19,100 nt of DNA from Clostridia bacterium DTU080 (lineage in GTDB: Bacteria; Bacillota; Limnochordia; DTU080). Below are positions 6,369-14,003 of this stretch, in pieces. A program made the position numbers and the translations under genes. The stretch is from contig LFTP01000088.1 of NCBI GenBank assembly GCA_001513395.1, positions 4,246 to 23,345 of the forward strand. The letters are read 5' to 3'. A model generated the notes under the pieces. The model searched no databases and was not told where the DNA came from. It was given only the letters and a program-made list of their open reading frames with translations. Positions within the stretch are counted from its first letter, which is position 1; each line of letters starts with the position of its first letter.

Positions 6369-7670
6369 ATGGGGTTTGTTAACAAGCACGCCGCGCTCAT
6401 CCTCATCGTAGGATTGCTGCTGTGTCCGGCGATGGCTGGCGGACAAACACGCCCTCTCGACGAATATGTGGCTGCCCCGGATACCGTCTTCAAATGGCAG
6501 CTGCTCACCAGTCTGCCCGTAGCTTCCGGCGGCACGCTGCATCAGATAACCTTTACCTCTCAAACCTGGAAGGAGACCGTTTGGAATCATCGCATCTACC
6601 TGGTCATTCCCGACGGGGAATTGATCGGCAATACGGCGCTGTTGTTCATTACAGGCAGCGGTTCGGGAACCACCGAAGTGACGCTCATGACGCAACTGGC
6701 ACAAATGGTCAGCGCTCCTGTGGCCGTCCTTTTTGACGTTCCCAACCAACCGCTCTTCGGCGGTCTGAGGGAAGATGCCCTGATCGCCATGACCTTCGAC
6801 AAATTCCTCGAAACGGAGGATCCCACGTGGCCTGCTTTGGTACCGATGACCAAGGCTGCGGTAAGAGCTTTGGATGTTATCACCGAGTTCTGCCGCTCGC
6901 GGCTTGACTGGGAAGTGAAGGACTTCCTCGTTACCGGCGGATCAAAACGCGGCTGGACCACCTGGTTGGCGGCAGCCGTTGACGACCGCATCTCAGTCAT
7001 CGCTCCCATCGCCTATGACAACCTGGACCTCAACACCCAGATGGAGCTCCAAACAAAAAGCTTCGGCTCCTACAGTCTCAAGATCCACGACTATACCGAG
7101 CGAAGCCTGCAGCAAAAGTTGACGACCGAGCTAGGTCTTAAGCTGGTGGACATAGTTGATCCGTATGCCTACAGAGACCGCTACACCCTGCCCAAGCTGA
7201 TCATCCGGGGCAGCAATGATCCGTACTGGCCTACAGACGCCACACTCGTGTATATCGACGATCTGCCAGGCGATACATGGATTCACAACGATCCCAACGG
7301 CGGGCATGATCTGTCCAACTACCCGAGAGTGTTGGCCACTTTGGCCGGGTATTTCATCAGCCAGACGCGCGGGCCCAAAATCGGTCCCGTCAAGTGGAAC
7401 GTCACCGAAAGCGCTGAGGATTTCACCCTGGAGGTTATCTCGCCTGCACCTGCGCACGCTTTCAATCTGTGGTCTGCAACGGCACTAAGTCGTGACTTCC
7501 GCAACGCCACATGGTCACACGAGAGCGTCGAAGGCGGTGAAAAACACACGTTCAAAATCCCGCGGCACAGTGCTTTGTACAGGGCCGTGTACGGAGAAGT
7601 GATCTTCAAAGTCGGAGATCTAGAGATGGCCTTCGACACGCCGATCTTTATCGTCGAGCCCAGGAGGTAG
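6369..7670 (+). CDS. Secreted PhoPQ-activated pathogenicity-related (PqaA) family hydrolase
   Basis: About 433 residues. Signal peptide at about 1-24: a short basic start (NK), a hydrophobic core AALILIVGLLL and a likely cut near AMAGG. The rest is an alpha/beta hydrolase of the PqaA family: the nucleophile elbow GGSKRGWTTW at 190-199 (Ser192), RGSNDPYWPTD at 280-290 (likely acid Asp284) and PNGGHDL at 309-315 (His313), giving a complete Ser-Asp-His set. The family is named for a Salmonella PhoPQ-regulated gene but occurs in many environmental bacteria; the substrate is unknown. The ATG at 6369 is chosen because AAGGAGG lies 8 bases upstream; the ATG at 6363 is too close to it. The last 51 bases overlap the 3' end of larE on the other strand. 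Confidence 0.87.
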   Translation: MGFVNKHAALILIVGLLLCPAMAGGQTRPLDEYVAAPDTVFKWQLLTSLPVASGGTLHQITFTSQTWKETVWNHRIYLVIPDGELIGNTALLFITGSGSGTTEVTLMTQLAQMVSAPVAVLFDVPNQPLFGGLREDALIAMTFDKFLETEDPTWPALVPMTKAAVRALDVITEFCRSRLDWEVKDFLVTGGSKRGWTTWLAAAVDDRISVIAPIAYDNLDLNTQMELQTKSFGSYSLKIHDYTERSLQQKLTTELGLKLVDIVDPYAYRDRYTLPKLIIRGSNDPYWPTDATLVYIDDLPGDTWIHNDPNGGHDLSNYPRVLATLAGYFISQTRGPKIGPVKWNVTESAEDFTLEVISPAPAHAFNLWSATALSRDFRNATWSHESVEGGEKHTFKIPRHSALYRAVYGEVIFKVGDLEMAFDTPIFIVEPRR

Positions 7671-8489
7671 TGCTTCTTCCATGGCCCGTGTGCTCAGCGT
7701 TTCATTCATGCTGCCCGTGCGATAGCCACGAAGATCCAAAGTAACGTAGGTAAAGCCTACATCGCGGAGTTCTTGAACCACAATCTCTTTGTTGTCCAGC
7801 ACGCGGGCCATATCGTCCACGGGCACCTCAATCCTGGCCAGCTCGCCGTGATAGCGCACCCGGAGTTGGTGCAGTCCCAGAGCCCGAAGTCTCTCCTCGG
7901 CCTCGGCCACCTGCAGCAATTTCTCCGCCGTGATAATCTCACCATAGGGAAAGCGGGAGGCCAAACAGGCGGAAGACGGCCTGTCCCAGTTAGGCAGGCC
8001 GACGCTTTTTGCTAACCGGCGGATCTCTTCTTTGGTGATCCCCAACTCCTGCAAGGGGCTGCGCACGCCAAGCTCCCGCGCCGCCAGGGCCCCGGGCCGA
8101 AAATCAGAGCTGTCATCCGCATTGGATCCGTCGAGTACATAGGCATAGCCCTGATCTTTGGCCATCGCCAACAGTTTGGCGAAGATCTTTTTTTTGCAAA
8201 CATAGCAACGATCGACCCGATTTGCCGTGAAATCAGGATCACCAAGTTGGTTATCTTCGACCACAAGATGCCGGGCGCCGATCGTCCGGGCCACGAAGCG
8301 AGCATAATCCAGCTCTTCCGACACGTGCACCGGGGTGTGGAGTGTGGCCGCCGCACAGCGCTCTCCGAGCGTTTTATGGCAATAGTACAAAAGCAGTGAG
8401 CTGTCGACGCCTCCGGAGAAGGCCACCAGGGCACTGCCCATCTCCTGCAGCATCTTTGTGAGTCGTTCCACCTTGGCCGACAACTCCAT
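7620..8489 (-). CDS. larE: ATP-dependent sulfur-insertion enzyme LarE
   Basis: PP-loop enzyme that adds sulfur to pyridinium mononucleotide derivatives when the nickel-pincer cofactor of lactate racemase and related enzymes is made. About 289 residues. SGGVDS at 25-30 is the pyrophosphate-binding loop; LDGSNADD at 119-126 and RPSSACLASRFPYG at 170-183 are family signatures. Cys175 corresponds to the sacrificial Cys176 of Lactobacillus plantarum LarE. A CYVC pair at 95-98 gives three cysteines in total, a pattern I associate with LarE versions that may hold an iron-sulfur cluster instead. ATG at 8489 has TGAGG 6 bases upstream; an ATG at 8501 overlapping the upstream stop is also possible. About 25 residues extend past the conserved TGSMNE end, and this extension overlaps the hydrolase gene. 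No larB or larC is in the window. Confidence 0.9.
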   Translation of the reverse strand: MELSAKVERLTKMLQEMGSALVAFSGGVDSSLLLYYCHKTLGERCAAATLHTPVHVSEELDYARFVARTIGARHLVVEDNQLGDPDFTANRVDRCYVCKKKIFAKLLAMAKDQGYAYVLDGSNADDSSDFRPGALAARELGVRSPLQELGITKEEIRRLAKSVGLPNWDRPSSACLASRFPYGEIITAEKLLQVAEAEERLRALGLHQLRVRYHGELARIEVPVDDMARVLDNKEIVVQELRDVGFTYVTLDLRGYRTGSMNETLSTRAMEEALPPGLDDKDRRVEGHL

Positions 8490-8497
8490 GTCAAACC

Positions 8498-8983
8498 TCA
8501 TTTCTCTGCCGAAGTATCCTGCAGGGGCATGACGTAGTGGATTTGGCGGGCCACTTCCACAAAGCCATGCTTAGGATAGGCCGCCTGTCCCGCTTCGTTG
8601 TTGGTCAGAGTCTCGATTTTAGCCAGACGCACTCCTTGCTCTCTCATATACTCGAGAGCCCGCTCGATAAGTTTCGAACCGATGCCCTGGCGGCGAAAAC
8701 GGGCGTCGACGACCATATCTGCTATGCGCCCGAGTGATTTGGCTTGAGAGATAGTTACCGCGATATAGCCTATCACTTCGCCATCTTTGACCGCCACAAA
8801 GATCCCTTCAGGTTCGCGCTCGGCGGCCTGACGAAGATCTGTCAGTTTTCGCTCTTGCCAGCCGGGCTCTATGAAGCCGAAGCGTTGCTCGACGAGATAA
8901 TCGATACTGACTCCCTGAAAGCCCTCCGCCGTCAATTCCAGAATCTGAGGCAGATGCTCAGGTCTATAGGAGACGATTTGCAA
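8498..8983 (-). CDS. GNAT-family N-acetyltransferase
   Basis: 161 residues, one GNAT domain. The acetyl-CoA loop RRQGIGSKL is at 97-105, preceded by strand ADMVVDARF (88-96), and the C-terminal TNNEAGQAAYPKHGF (127-141) is the usual last motif of the fold. The substrate cannot be told; the family includes small-molecule and protein N-terminal acetyltransferases. The start is a TTG at 8983 with AGGGGG about 9 bases upstream. The stop overlaps or lies a few bases before the larE start, so the two are cotranscribed, which does not by itself show a shared pathway. Confidence 0.87.
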   Translation of the reverse strand: MQIVSYRPEHLPQILELTAEGFQGVSIDYLVEQRFGFIEPGWQERKLTDLRQAAEREPEGIFVAVKDGEVIGYIAVTISQAKSLGRIADMVVDARFRRQGIGSKLIERALEYMREQGVRLAKIETLTNNEAGQAAYPKHGFVEVARQIHYVMPLQDTSAEK

Positions 8984-9133
8984 CTACTGTTTCCCCCTAA
9001 CATGTGGATCTGTCCCCTTCTATTCGCCACAGAGGATACTAAACCTTGTACTTGCCGCGAATGCCGGGAACACAATACTCATCCGCCCCATAGCATGCCA
9101 TATATCAACTGTTGCTGCCAGGGAGGATGTCGG

Positions 9134-10498
9134 ATGAGCGAGAATCGCCAGTCGTTGACGGAAACAACCGCACCCGCTCCTTTGGATCTGAGGGAGCATC
9201 TTCTCACCCGCATCTATGAACAAGCGGCCGATCTGGCCCAGAAGGCGACCACAAAGACCGACACAGCTCACCCCGACTGGGACGATCGCATCGACGATAT
9301 CCTGACCTCACGTTTGTGGGGCTTTCCGGCGATGATCCTGCTTTTGGGAGTCGTCTTCTGGCTGACTATTGTCGGTGCAAACTACCCGTCGCAAGTTTTG
9401 GCGGCCACCTTATTCGGTATCGAGGATTACCTGAGCCTGCTTTTGAAAAACCTGGGCGCTCCCGAATGGCTGCATGGCTTTTTCGTCCTGGGGGTGTATC
9501 GGGGTCTGGCTTGGGTCGTTTCAGTCATGCTGCCGCCAATGGCCATTTTTTTCCCGCTTTTTACGCTCCTCGAGGATGTTGGCTATCTGCCTCGTGTGGC
9601 GTTCAATCTTGATCGGCTCTTTCGCGCCGCAGGCACTCACGGCAAGCAGGCCCTGACGATGGCTATGGGTTTCGGCTGCAATGCGGCCGGAGTTATCTCC
9701 ACGCGTATCATCGAATCACCGCGTGAACGGTTGATCGCCATCGTGACCAATACCTTTGTCCCGTGCAACGGCCGTTTCCCCACTCTCATCGCCATGGCGT
9801 CGCTCTTTTTGGCCGCCCAAGGAACCGTCTTGGCCGTAGGAACGGTCGTCGGGATGGTGTTGACCGGTTTTGCTGTCACCTTGGCCGTGTCATGGTTTCT
9901 TTCTCACACCCTGTTGAGCGGGTTGCCGTCCAGATTTGTCCTCGAGCTTCCACCCTACCGCAAACCTCAACCCGGCAGGGTTATCGTACGCTCCCTGTTC
10001 GATCGCACGATAAAGGTTCTTTACAGAGCCGTGGCAATAGCCGCCCCGGCTGGCGGTTTGACCTGGCTTCTCGCCAATCTTCGTATCGGTGATGCCAGCC
10101 TGCTCGCCCATTTGGCTACGGCACTCAACGGGCCGGGAAGAGCTTTGGGGATGGATGGCATGATTCTTCTTGCTTTTTTTCTGGGATTGCCCGCCAATGA
10201 AATAGTGATGCCCATCCTGCTGATGGGGTATCTGGCTGAGGCGGCCATGATCGAGGTCAGCGGTCTAGAGACCTTGAGAGTAATCCTTGTCGAGCAGAAC
10301 GGATGGACCTGGTTGACAGCACTCAACGTGATGCTATTCTCACTGCTCCACTTTCCGTGCGCCACTACGCTGATCACTATACACAAGGAGACCAAACGGT
10401 TCAGATGGACGGCACTGGCGGCACTGCTGCCTCTGGCGGTAGCCACCGCGGTTACGTTCACCGTCACCCTTGTTGTCCGACTGGCCGGCTGGATATAA
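9134..10498 (+). CDS. FeoB-like ferrous iron transport membrane protein lacking the GTPase domain
   Basis: About 454 residues. It matches the membrane half of FeoB: a short cytoplasmic start, a linker (IYEQAADLAQK, DDRIDDILTSRLWGFP at about 28-65), then Gate domain motifs GFGCNAAGV at 179-187 (Cys182) and PCNGRFPTL at 210-218 (Cys211), a later GLPANEIVMP at 351-360, and about eight to ten hydrophobic helices. Full FeoB has a G domain of about 170-250 residues with a GxxxxGKS P-loop ahead of this; none is present here or just upstream. The ATG at 9134 has GGGAGGA 6 bases upstream. The frame is open further upstream but overlaps the GNAT gene. It may act with a separate G protein encoded elsewhere; iron as substrate is inferred from the family. 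Confidence 0.85.
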   Translation: MSENRQSLTETTAPAPLDLREHLLTRIYEQAADLAQKATTKTDTAHPDWDDRIDDILTSRLWGFPAMILLLGVVFWLTIVGANYPSQVLAATLFGIEDYLSLLLKNLGAPEWLHGFFVLGVYRGLAWVVSVMLPPMAIFFPLFTLLEDVGYLPRVAFNLDRLFRAAGTHGKQALTMAMGFGCNAAGVISTRIIESPRERLIAIVTNTFVPCNGRFPTLIAMASLFLAAQGTVLAVGTVVGMVLTGFAVTLAVSWFLSHTLLSGLPSRFVLELPPYRKPQPGRVIVRSLFDRTIKVLYRAVAIAAPAGGLTWLLANLRIGDASLLAHLATALNGPGRALGMDGMILLAFFLGLPANEIVMPILLMGYLAEAAMIEVSGLETLRVILVEQNGWTWLTALNVMLFSLLHFPCATTLITIHKETKRFRWTALAALLPLAVATAVTFTVTLVVRLAGWI

Positions 10499-10527
10499 AA
10501 AGCAGGCGGAGCAAAAACTGCCCCGCC
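10497..10527 (-). terminator. Terminator of the por operon
   Basis: On the minus strand an 8-pair stem (10520-10527 with 10505-10512, including one G-U pair that forms only in the minus-strand RNA) with a 7-base loop is followed, three bases later, by five T (complement of 10497-10501). It lies 19 bases past the porB stop and overlaps the stop codon of the FeoB-like gene. Confidence 0.82.
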
Positions 10528-10545
10528 AGGTTACTTGCTTAACGA

Positions 10546-11478
10546 TTACTCGGCACTCTCACCGCAACGCTCCAGAAGCTGCTGCCAGCGTCTGTCAACG
10601 TCAGCCTGAATCTCTTCGATCAGGCTCTCATCTCTGAACAGATGGCGGAAACGGACCTGATCCTTCAAGAACTCAGTTACCGGAAGCTTCTTCCGCGGCT
10701 TATAGGAGAGCTTCCACTCACCGTTTTCCACCTCGAACAGGGGCCAGAAGCAGGTCTCTACAGCCAATCTGGAATACTCTACGCCCATGGCAGTGTTGGT
10801 ACCCCAACCGAGAGGACACGGCGACAAAACGTTGAGAAATGCCGGCCCATCCACATGGAGCCCTTTTTCGGCCTTGCGCATGAGATCCCGATGGTTGTGA
10901 ATCGAAGCCTGAGCCACGTAGGGAATGTCGTGAGCAGCCATAATGGCCGTCAGGTCCTTGCGCTTCTCACGCTTACCTGTGCTCTGCTTGCCGACCGGGG
11001 ACGTGGTTGTGTGCGCTCCCGGAGGCGTCGCCGATGAACGCTGAATACCTGTGTTCATATACGCTCCGTTGTCGTAGCAAACGTAGAGGATATTGTGACC
11101 GCGCTCCATGGCACCGGACAAAGCCTGCAGACCGATGTCGTACGTGCCGCCGTCTCCGCCGAAGGCGACAAAGCGGATCGTGCGGTCGGGATCAATCTTG
11201 CCTTGACGCTTCAACGACTGGTAAGCCGCCTCAACGCCGGCGATCGTCGCCCCTGCGTTCTCAAACGCACTGTGAATCCAAGGCACATCCCAGGCAGTGT
11301 AGGGGAATATGCTCGTGCAAACCTCGGCACACCCTGTCGCATTTGCCACAACCACCGGGTCTTCCGTGGCCAAAAGCACCATCTTTAGCACGATGGGAAA
11401 GCCGCAGCCCGGACAAGCCCGATGTCCGCTTGTCAGGCGGTCGGAGCGGTTGGATAGAACCTTAAGTGGTGCAACCAT
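10546..11478 (-). CDS. porB: Pyruvate:ferredoxin oxidoreductase, beta subunit
   Basis: Thiamine diphosphate subunit of the enzyme that oxidises pyruvate to acetyl-CoA and CO2 with ferredoxin. 310 residues. CPGCG at 22-26, Cys50 (ATGCAEV) and Cys221 (SPCPLGW) supply the four cysteines for the proximal [4Fe-4S] cluster. GDGGTYDIG at 108-116 and the following YDNGAYMNTG (135-144) form the thiamine diphosphate and Mg binding motif. IFPYTAWDVPW (57-67) is typical of the pyruvate type. ATG at 11478 with GGAGGTAA 6 bases upstream. Starts 14 bases after porA and is the last gene before the terminator. Confidence 0.95.
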   Translation of the reverse strand: MVAPLKVLSNRSDRLTSGHRACPGCGFPIVLKMVLLATEDPVVVANATGCAEVCTSIFPYTAWDVPWIHSAFENAGATIAGVEAAYQSLKRQGKIDPDRTIRFVAFGGDGGTYDIGLQALSGAMERGHNILYVCYDNGAYMNTGIQRSSATPPGAHTTTSPVGKQSTGKREKRKDLTAIMAAHDIPYVAQASIHNHRDLMRKAEKGLHVDGPAFLNVLSPCPLGWGTNTAMGVEYSRLAVETCFWPLFEVENGEWKLSYKPRKKLPVTEFLKDQVRFRHLFRDESLIEEIQADVDRRWQQLLERCGESAE

Positions 11479-11492
11479 CTTCCGTTACCTCC

Positions 11493-12695
11493 CTACTCGC
11501 GCACATCCAGGTGGCGGACCCTTGGGCCTACCACACCGGTTCTGCGGATAATATCTAGATCGCGATACACCGATTCTATGCTCTCGACACGCACGTCACG
11601 ACCGCCGAGACCGTAGATGTAGTTGACCATGATGGGACGCTTATCATACTCATAGAGCGCCGCACGAATCTCAGCAAACAGCGGTCCGCCCTGGCCGCTG
11701 AAGCTGTCCGAACGGTCCATAACGGCCACCACGGGAATGTCTTTCAGGGCTTCGGCCAACTCTTCTGCCGGGAAGGGTCGGAAAACACGAGGTTTCAGCA
11801 TACCCACCTTCAGACCCTGGCGACGCAACCGATCGATGACATAGCGTGATGTACCCGCCGCAGAGCTCATGACTACAATAGCCATCTCTGCATCGTCAAG
11901 TTGATAGGTTTCGAACAGACCGTAGCGGTGACCGGAGATCTTTTCGAACTCCGCCGCTACCTCGAGAATGGCCTTCTTGGCCTCAAGCATGGCCTCGAAC
12001 TGCTGTCTTTTATGCTCAAAGTAGAAGTCGGTGAAATCAACCGGACCGAACGTCACGGGATTGTCAACATCGAGGAGCGGATAAAGCGGCTTACGCTCGC
12101 CTATAAACTCCTTGACCGTCTCATCCGGCAAGGTGAAGAGATTCTCCATGCCATGACTGATGATGAATCCGTCCATCATGACCATACAGGGCAACTGCAC
12201 GTTCGGATGCTCCGCAATACGAATGGCTTGGATCAGATTGTCATAGGCCTCTTGGGCATTCTCGCTGTAGATCTGAATCCAGCCCGCGTCACGGGAGCCC
12301 ATCGTGTCGGAGTGATCGCAATGGATGTTAAGCGGCGCTGACACCGCACGGTTGACCACAGGCATGACGATCGGCTGCCGCGCACCTGAAGCGACGTAAA
12401 GCATCTCATGCATGAGCAGAAGCCCCTGCGATGAGGTGGCCGTCATGGCCCGCGCCCCCGCGGCTGAGGCCCCAATGGTCGCGCTCATGGCGGAGTGTTC
12501 GCTTTCGGCTAACACCATTTCGGTGTCTACACGGCCGTCAGCGGCATAAGCGGAGAATATCTGCACGATTTCCGTGGCCGGTGTGATCGGATAAGCTGCC
12601 ACGACATCCGGATTGATCTGGCGCATGGCATCGGCAACGGCTTCGTTACCGGTCATAGCTACAGATTCTGCAGGGGATCTTCTTTGTACTGCCAT
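11493..12695 (-). CDS. porA: Pyruvate:ferredoxin oxidoreductase, alpha subunit
   Basis: 400 residues. AAYPITPATEI at 33-43 is the conserved pyruvate-binding start of the domain; ESEHSAMSATIGASAAGAR at 65-82 and TSSQGLLLMHEML (87-99) are the pyrimidine-side thiamine motif (likely Glu65). The C-terminal transketolase-like domain follows from about 260 (MAIVVMSSAAGTSR). Start ATG at 12695 with AAGGAGGTT 5-7 bases upstream. Lies between porD and porB, with 15- and 14-base gaps, in one operon. Confidence 0.95.
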   Translation of the reverse strand: MAVQRRSPAESVAMTGNEAVADAMRQINPDVVAAYPITPATEIVQIFSAYAADGRVDTEMVLAESEHSAMSATIGASAAGARAMTATSSQGLLLMHEMLYVASGARQPIVMPVVNRAVSAPLNIHCDHSDTMGSRDAGWIQIYSENAQEAYDNLIQAIRIAEHPNVQLPCMVMMDGFIISHGMENLFTLPDETVKEFIGERKPLYPLLDVDNPVTFGPVDFTDFYFEHKRQQFEAMLEAKKAILEVAAEFEKISGHRYGLFETYQLDDAEMAIVVMSSAAGTSRYVIDRLRRQGLKVGMLKPRVFRPFPAEELAEALKDIPVVAVMDRSDSFSGQGGPLFAEIRAALYEYDKRPIMVNYIYGLGGRDVRVESIESVYRDLDIIRRTGVVGPRVRHLDVRE

Positions 12696-12710
12696 CAGAC
12701 AACCTCCTTC

Positions 12711-13034
12711 CTAGACACCTTCGGGCTTCATGGTAATAGCCTTAACTCGAGGAGGGCAGACCTCGGCACAGATACCGCAACCTTTGCAGTGATCGTAATC
12801 GATACCGATCATCTTGCCGTCTTCGACGAGAATAGACATGTCCGGGCAGTATATCCAGCAGGTCATGCATGAAATACACTTTTCAGAGTCCCAGATGGGA
12901 CGATTGGAGCGCCAGCCGCCGGTCTTGAACGCCCGGGCCGTGCCTCCGACCGGAATGATGCCGCCCCAGGGCAGCTCCTTCCATCCCGCATCCGGACGGA
13001 TCGGGTTTGCTTTCTGCTGAGTCACTTCACTCAC
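12711..13034 (-). CDS. porD: Pyruvate:ferredoxin oxidoreductase, delta subunit (2[4Fe-4S] ferredoxin)
   Basis: 107 residues. Two ferredoxin motifs are complete: C53, C56, C59, C63 (CISCMTCWIYCP) and C83, C86, C89, C93 (CKGCGICAEVCPP). A proline- and glycine-rich lead of about 45 residues contains ELPWGG (20-25), usual for this subunit. It carries electrons from the catalytic subunits to ferredoxin. Start is a GTG at 13034 that overlaps the porG stop as GTGA; GGAGGTG lies 8 bases upstream inside porG. Confidence 0.95.
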   Translation of the reverse strand: MSEVTQQKANPIRPDAGWKELPWGGIIPVGGTARAFKTGGWRSNRPIWDSEKCISCMTCWIYCPDMSILVEDGKMIGIDYDHCKGCGICAEVCPPRVKAITMKPEGV

Positions 13035-13669
13035 TCCCCCTGCACCTCCTCGTAGGCCACCTTTACGGCCTGAACGTTACCCTCGACAACCTCAGGCCGA
13101 TTGCGGAATCTTTGCTCAAGTTTCTTCCGCACGCTTTCCAGAAGGCTGTCGATGTCCAACAAGCCCGCCACACGATTGAGCGCACCCAACATCGGAGTGT
13201 TGGGGATCGGCCGCCCGATGTGCTCCAAGGAGATTGCCGTGGCATCAACTGTATAGACACGCACTGCAGGGTTGGTCACACCAAGCTTCTCACGCGCTTC
13301 AGCCGGAGTCCACGAAGCGTTCACAATCAAGGCGCCGCCGTCGGGAACACCGGCTGTAAGGTCGATCTGTCCGGCAAGAGTGGTATCCAAAATGACTACA
13401 TAGCGCGGGCTTTCGATACCGCAGTGCAACGTGATGGGCTCTCGGCTGATACGATTGTAGGCCACCACGGGGGCTCCCATGCGCTCCGGTCCGTACTCCG
13501 GAAAGGCCTGAATGTACCTGCCTGCGCCCGAAGCCGCCTCGCCCACCAACAGCGCACCGGTCTTGGCACCCTGGCCCGCACGCCCGTGCCAGCGAATCTC
13601 AATAACGTCGCTGACGTCGTCGTATGTCTCCGTTTGTGCTTGCACTGAGGTCGCGGAATCAACACTCAC
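13031..13669 (-). CDS. porG: Pyruvate:ferredoxin oxidoreductase, gamma subunit
   Basis: 212 residues. EIRWHGRAGQGAKTGALLV at 24-42 and YIQAFPEYGPERMGAPVVAY at 52-71 are the hallmark stretches of the gamma subunit, which binds CoA in the four-subunit enzyme. The first 20 or so residues are a polar tail. The start is GTG at 13669, preceded by AGGAGGTGA, almost a full match to the 16S anti-Shine-Dalgarno, at a spacing of 7. First gene of the porG-D-A-B operon. Confidence 0.95.
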   Translation of the reverse strand: MSVDSATSVQAQTETYDDVSDVIEIRWHGRAGQGAKTGALLVGEAASGAGRYIQAFPEYGPERMGAPVVAYNRISREPITLHCGIESPRYVVILDTTLAGQIDLTAGVPDGGALIVNASWTPAEAREKLGVTNPAVRVYTVDATAISLEHIGRPIPNTPMLGALNRVAGLLDIDSLLESVRKKLEQRFRNRPEVVEGNVQAVKVAYEEVQGE

Positions 13670-13724
13670 GGGACGTCACCTCCTGCAAAAACCGTCGATT
13701 TACCTCGACTTGAAATCCACATCG

Positions 13725-13753
13725 ATAATGACTCTGCAGCATCGACGCGCCAA
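13725..13753 (-). promoter_or_regulatory. Probable por operon promoter
   Basis: On the minus strand TTGGCG (complement of 13748-13753), 17 bases, then CATTAT (complement of 13725-13730); four of six matches in each box. It would start transcription about 50 bases upstream of the porG GTG. Confidence 0.5.
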
Positions 13754-13965
13754 AAGACATGGACAAGCCATAAAGCTCCATACTTACACACAACAACACA
13801 CTCCGTCTGATGCGGAGCGTCACACTATCCCACTCATCATCGTAATCCTCGTAGCGATCGCTGCATAGGGGCAAATGACCAAAAGGCTTCGGTCATACGC
13901 CATGTCACGATTAACTTCGTTTCACATACCATTATGCACTATCCCGGAGGCCAGCACAATATGCA

Positions 13966-13994
13966 TTGCTGACCAGTCTCCGTCGTGATACAAT
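13966..13994 (+). promoter_or_regulatory. Promoter placed for a leaderless or near-leaderless mRNA
   Basis: TTGCTG (13966-13971), a 17-base spacer, then TACAAT (13989-13994; five of six matches). Transcription should start near 14001, about 3 bases before the ATG at 14004. No ribosome binding site is visible before that ATG, which agrees with a leaderless message. Confidence 0.6.
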
Positions 13995-14003
13995 TTAGAT
14001 GCT

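Larger units (their letters stand above)
13670..14003. other. Divergent intergenic region between porG and the Rieske-like gene
   Basis: About 330 bases without a gene. Contains promoters for both directions (listed separately). It also has three weak inverted repeats: GTCGA/TCGAC at 13694-13709, CTCCG/CGGAG at 13801-13817, and ATGACC/GGTCAT with a 10-base gap near 13875-13896. The last could be a regulator site between the two genes. Confidence 0.5.

Noticed and set aside
8744..9133. Upstream extension of the FeoB-like protein
   Set aside because: The early part overlaps the GNAT gene on the other strand and resembles no FeoB G domain; a good ribosome binding site marks 9134 as the start.
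10505..10527. Terminator for the FeoB-like gene on the + strand
   Set aside because: The hairpin is followed by a T-run only on the minus strand, and one pair is G-U only in minus-strand RNA, so it belongs to the por operon.
13007..13648. 213-codon frame on the + strand opposite porG
   Set aside because: Antisense shadow of porG, no motif and no ribosome binding site.
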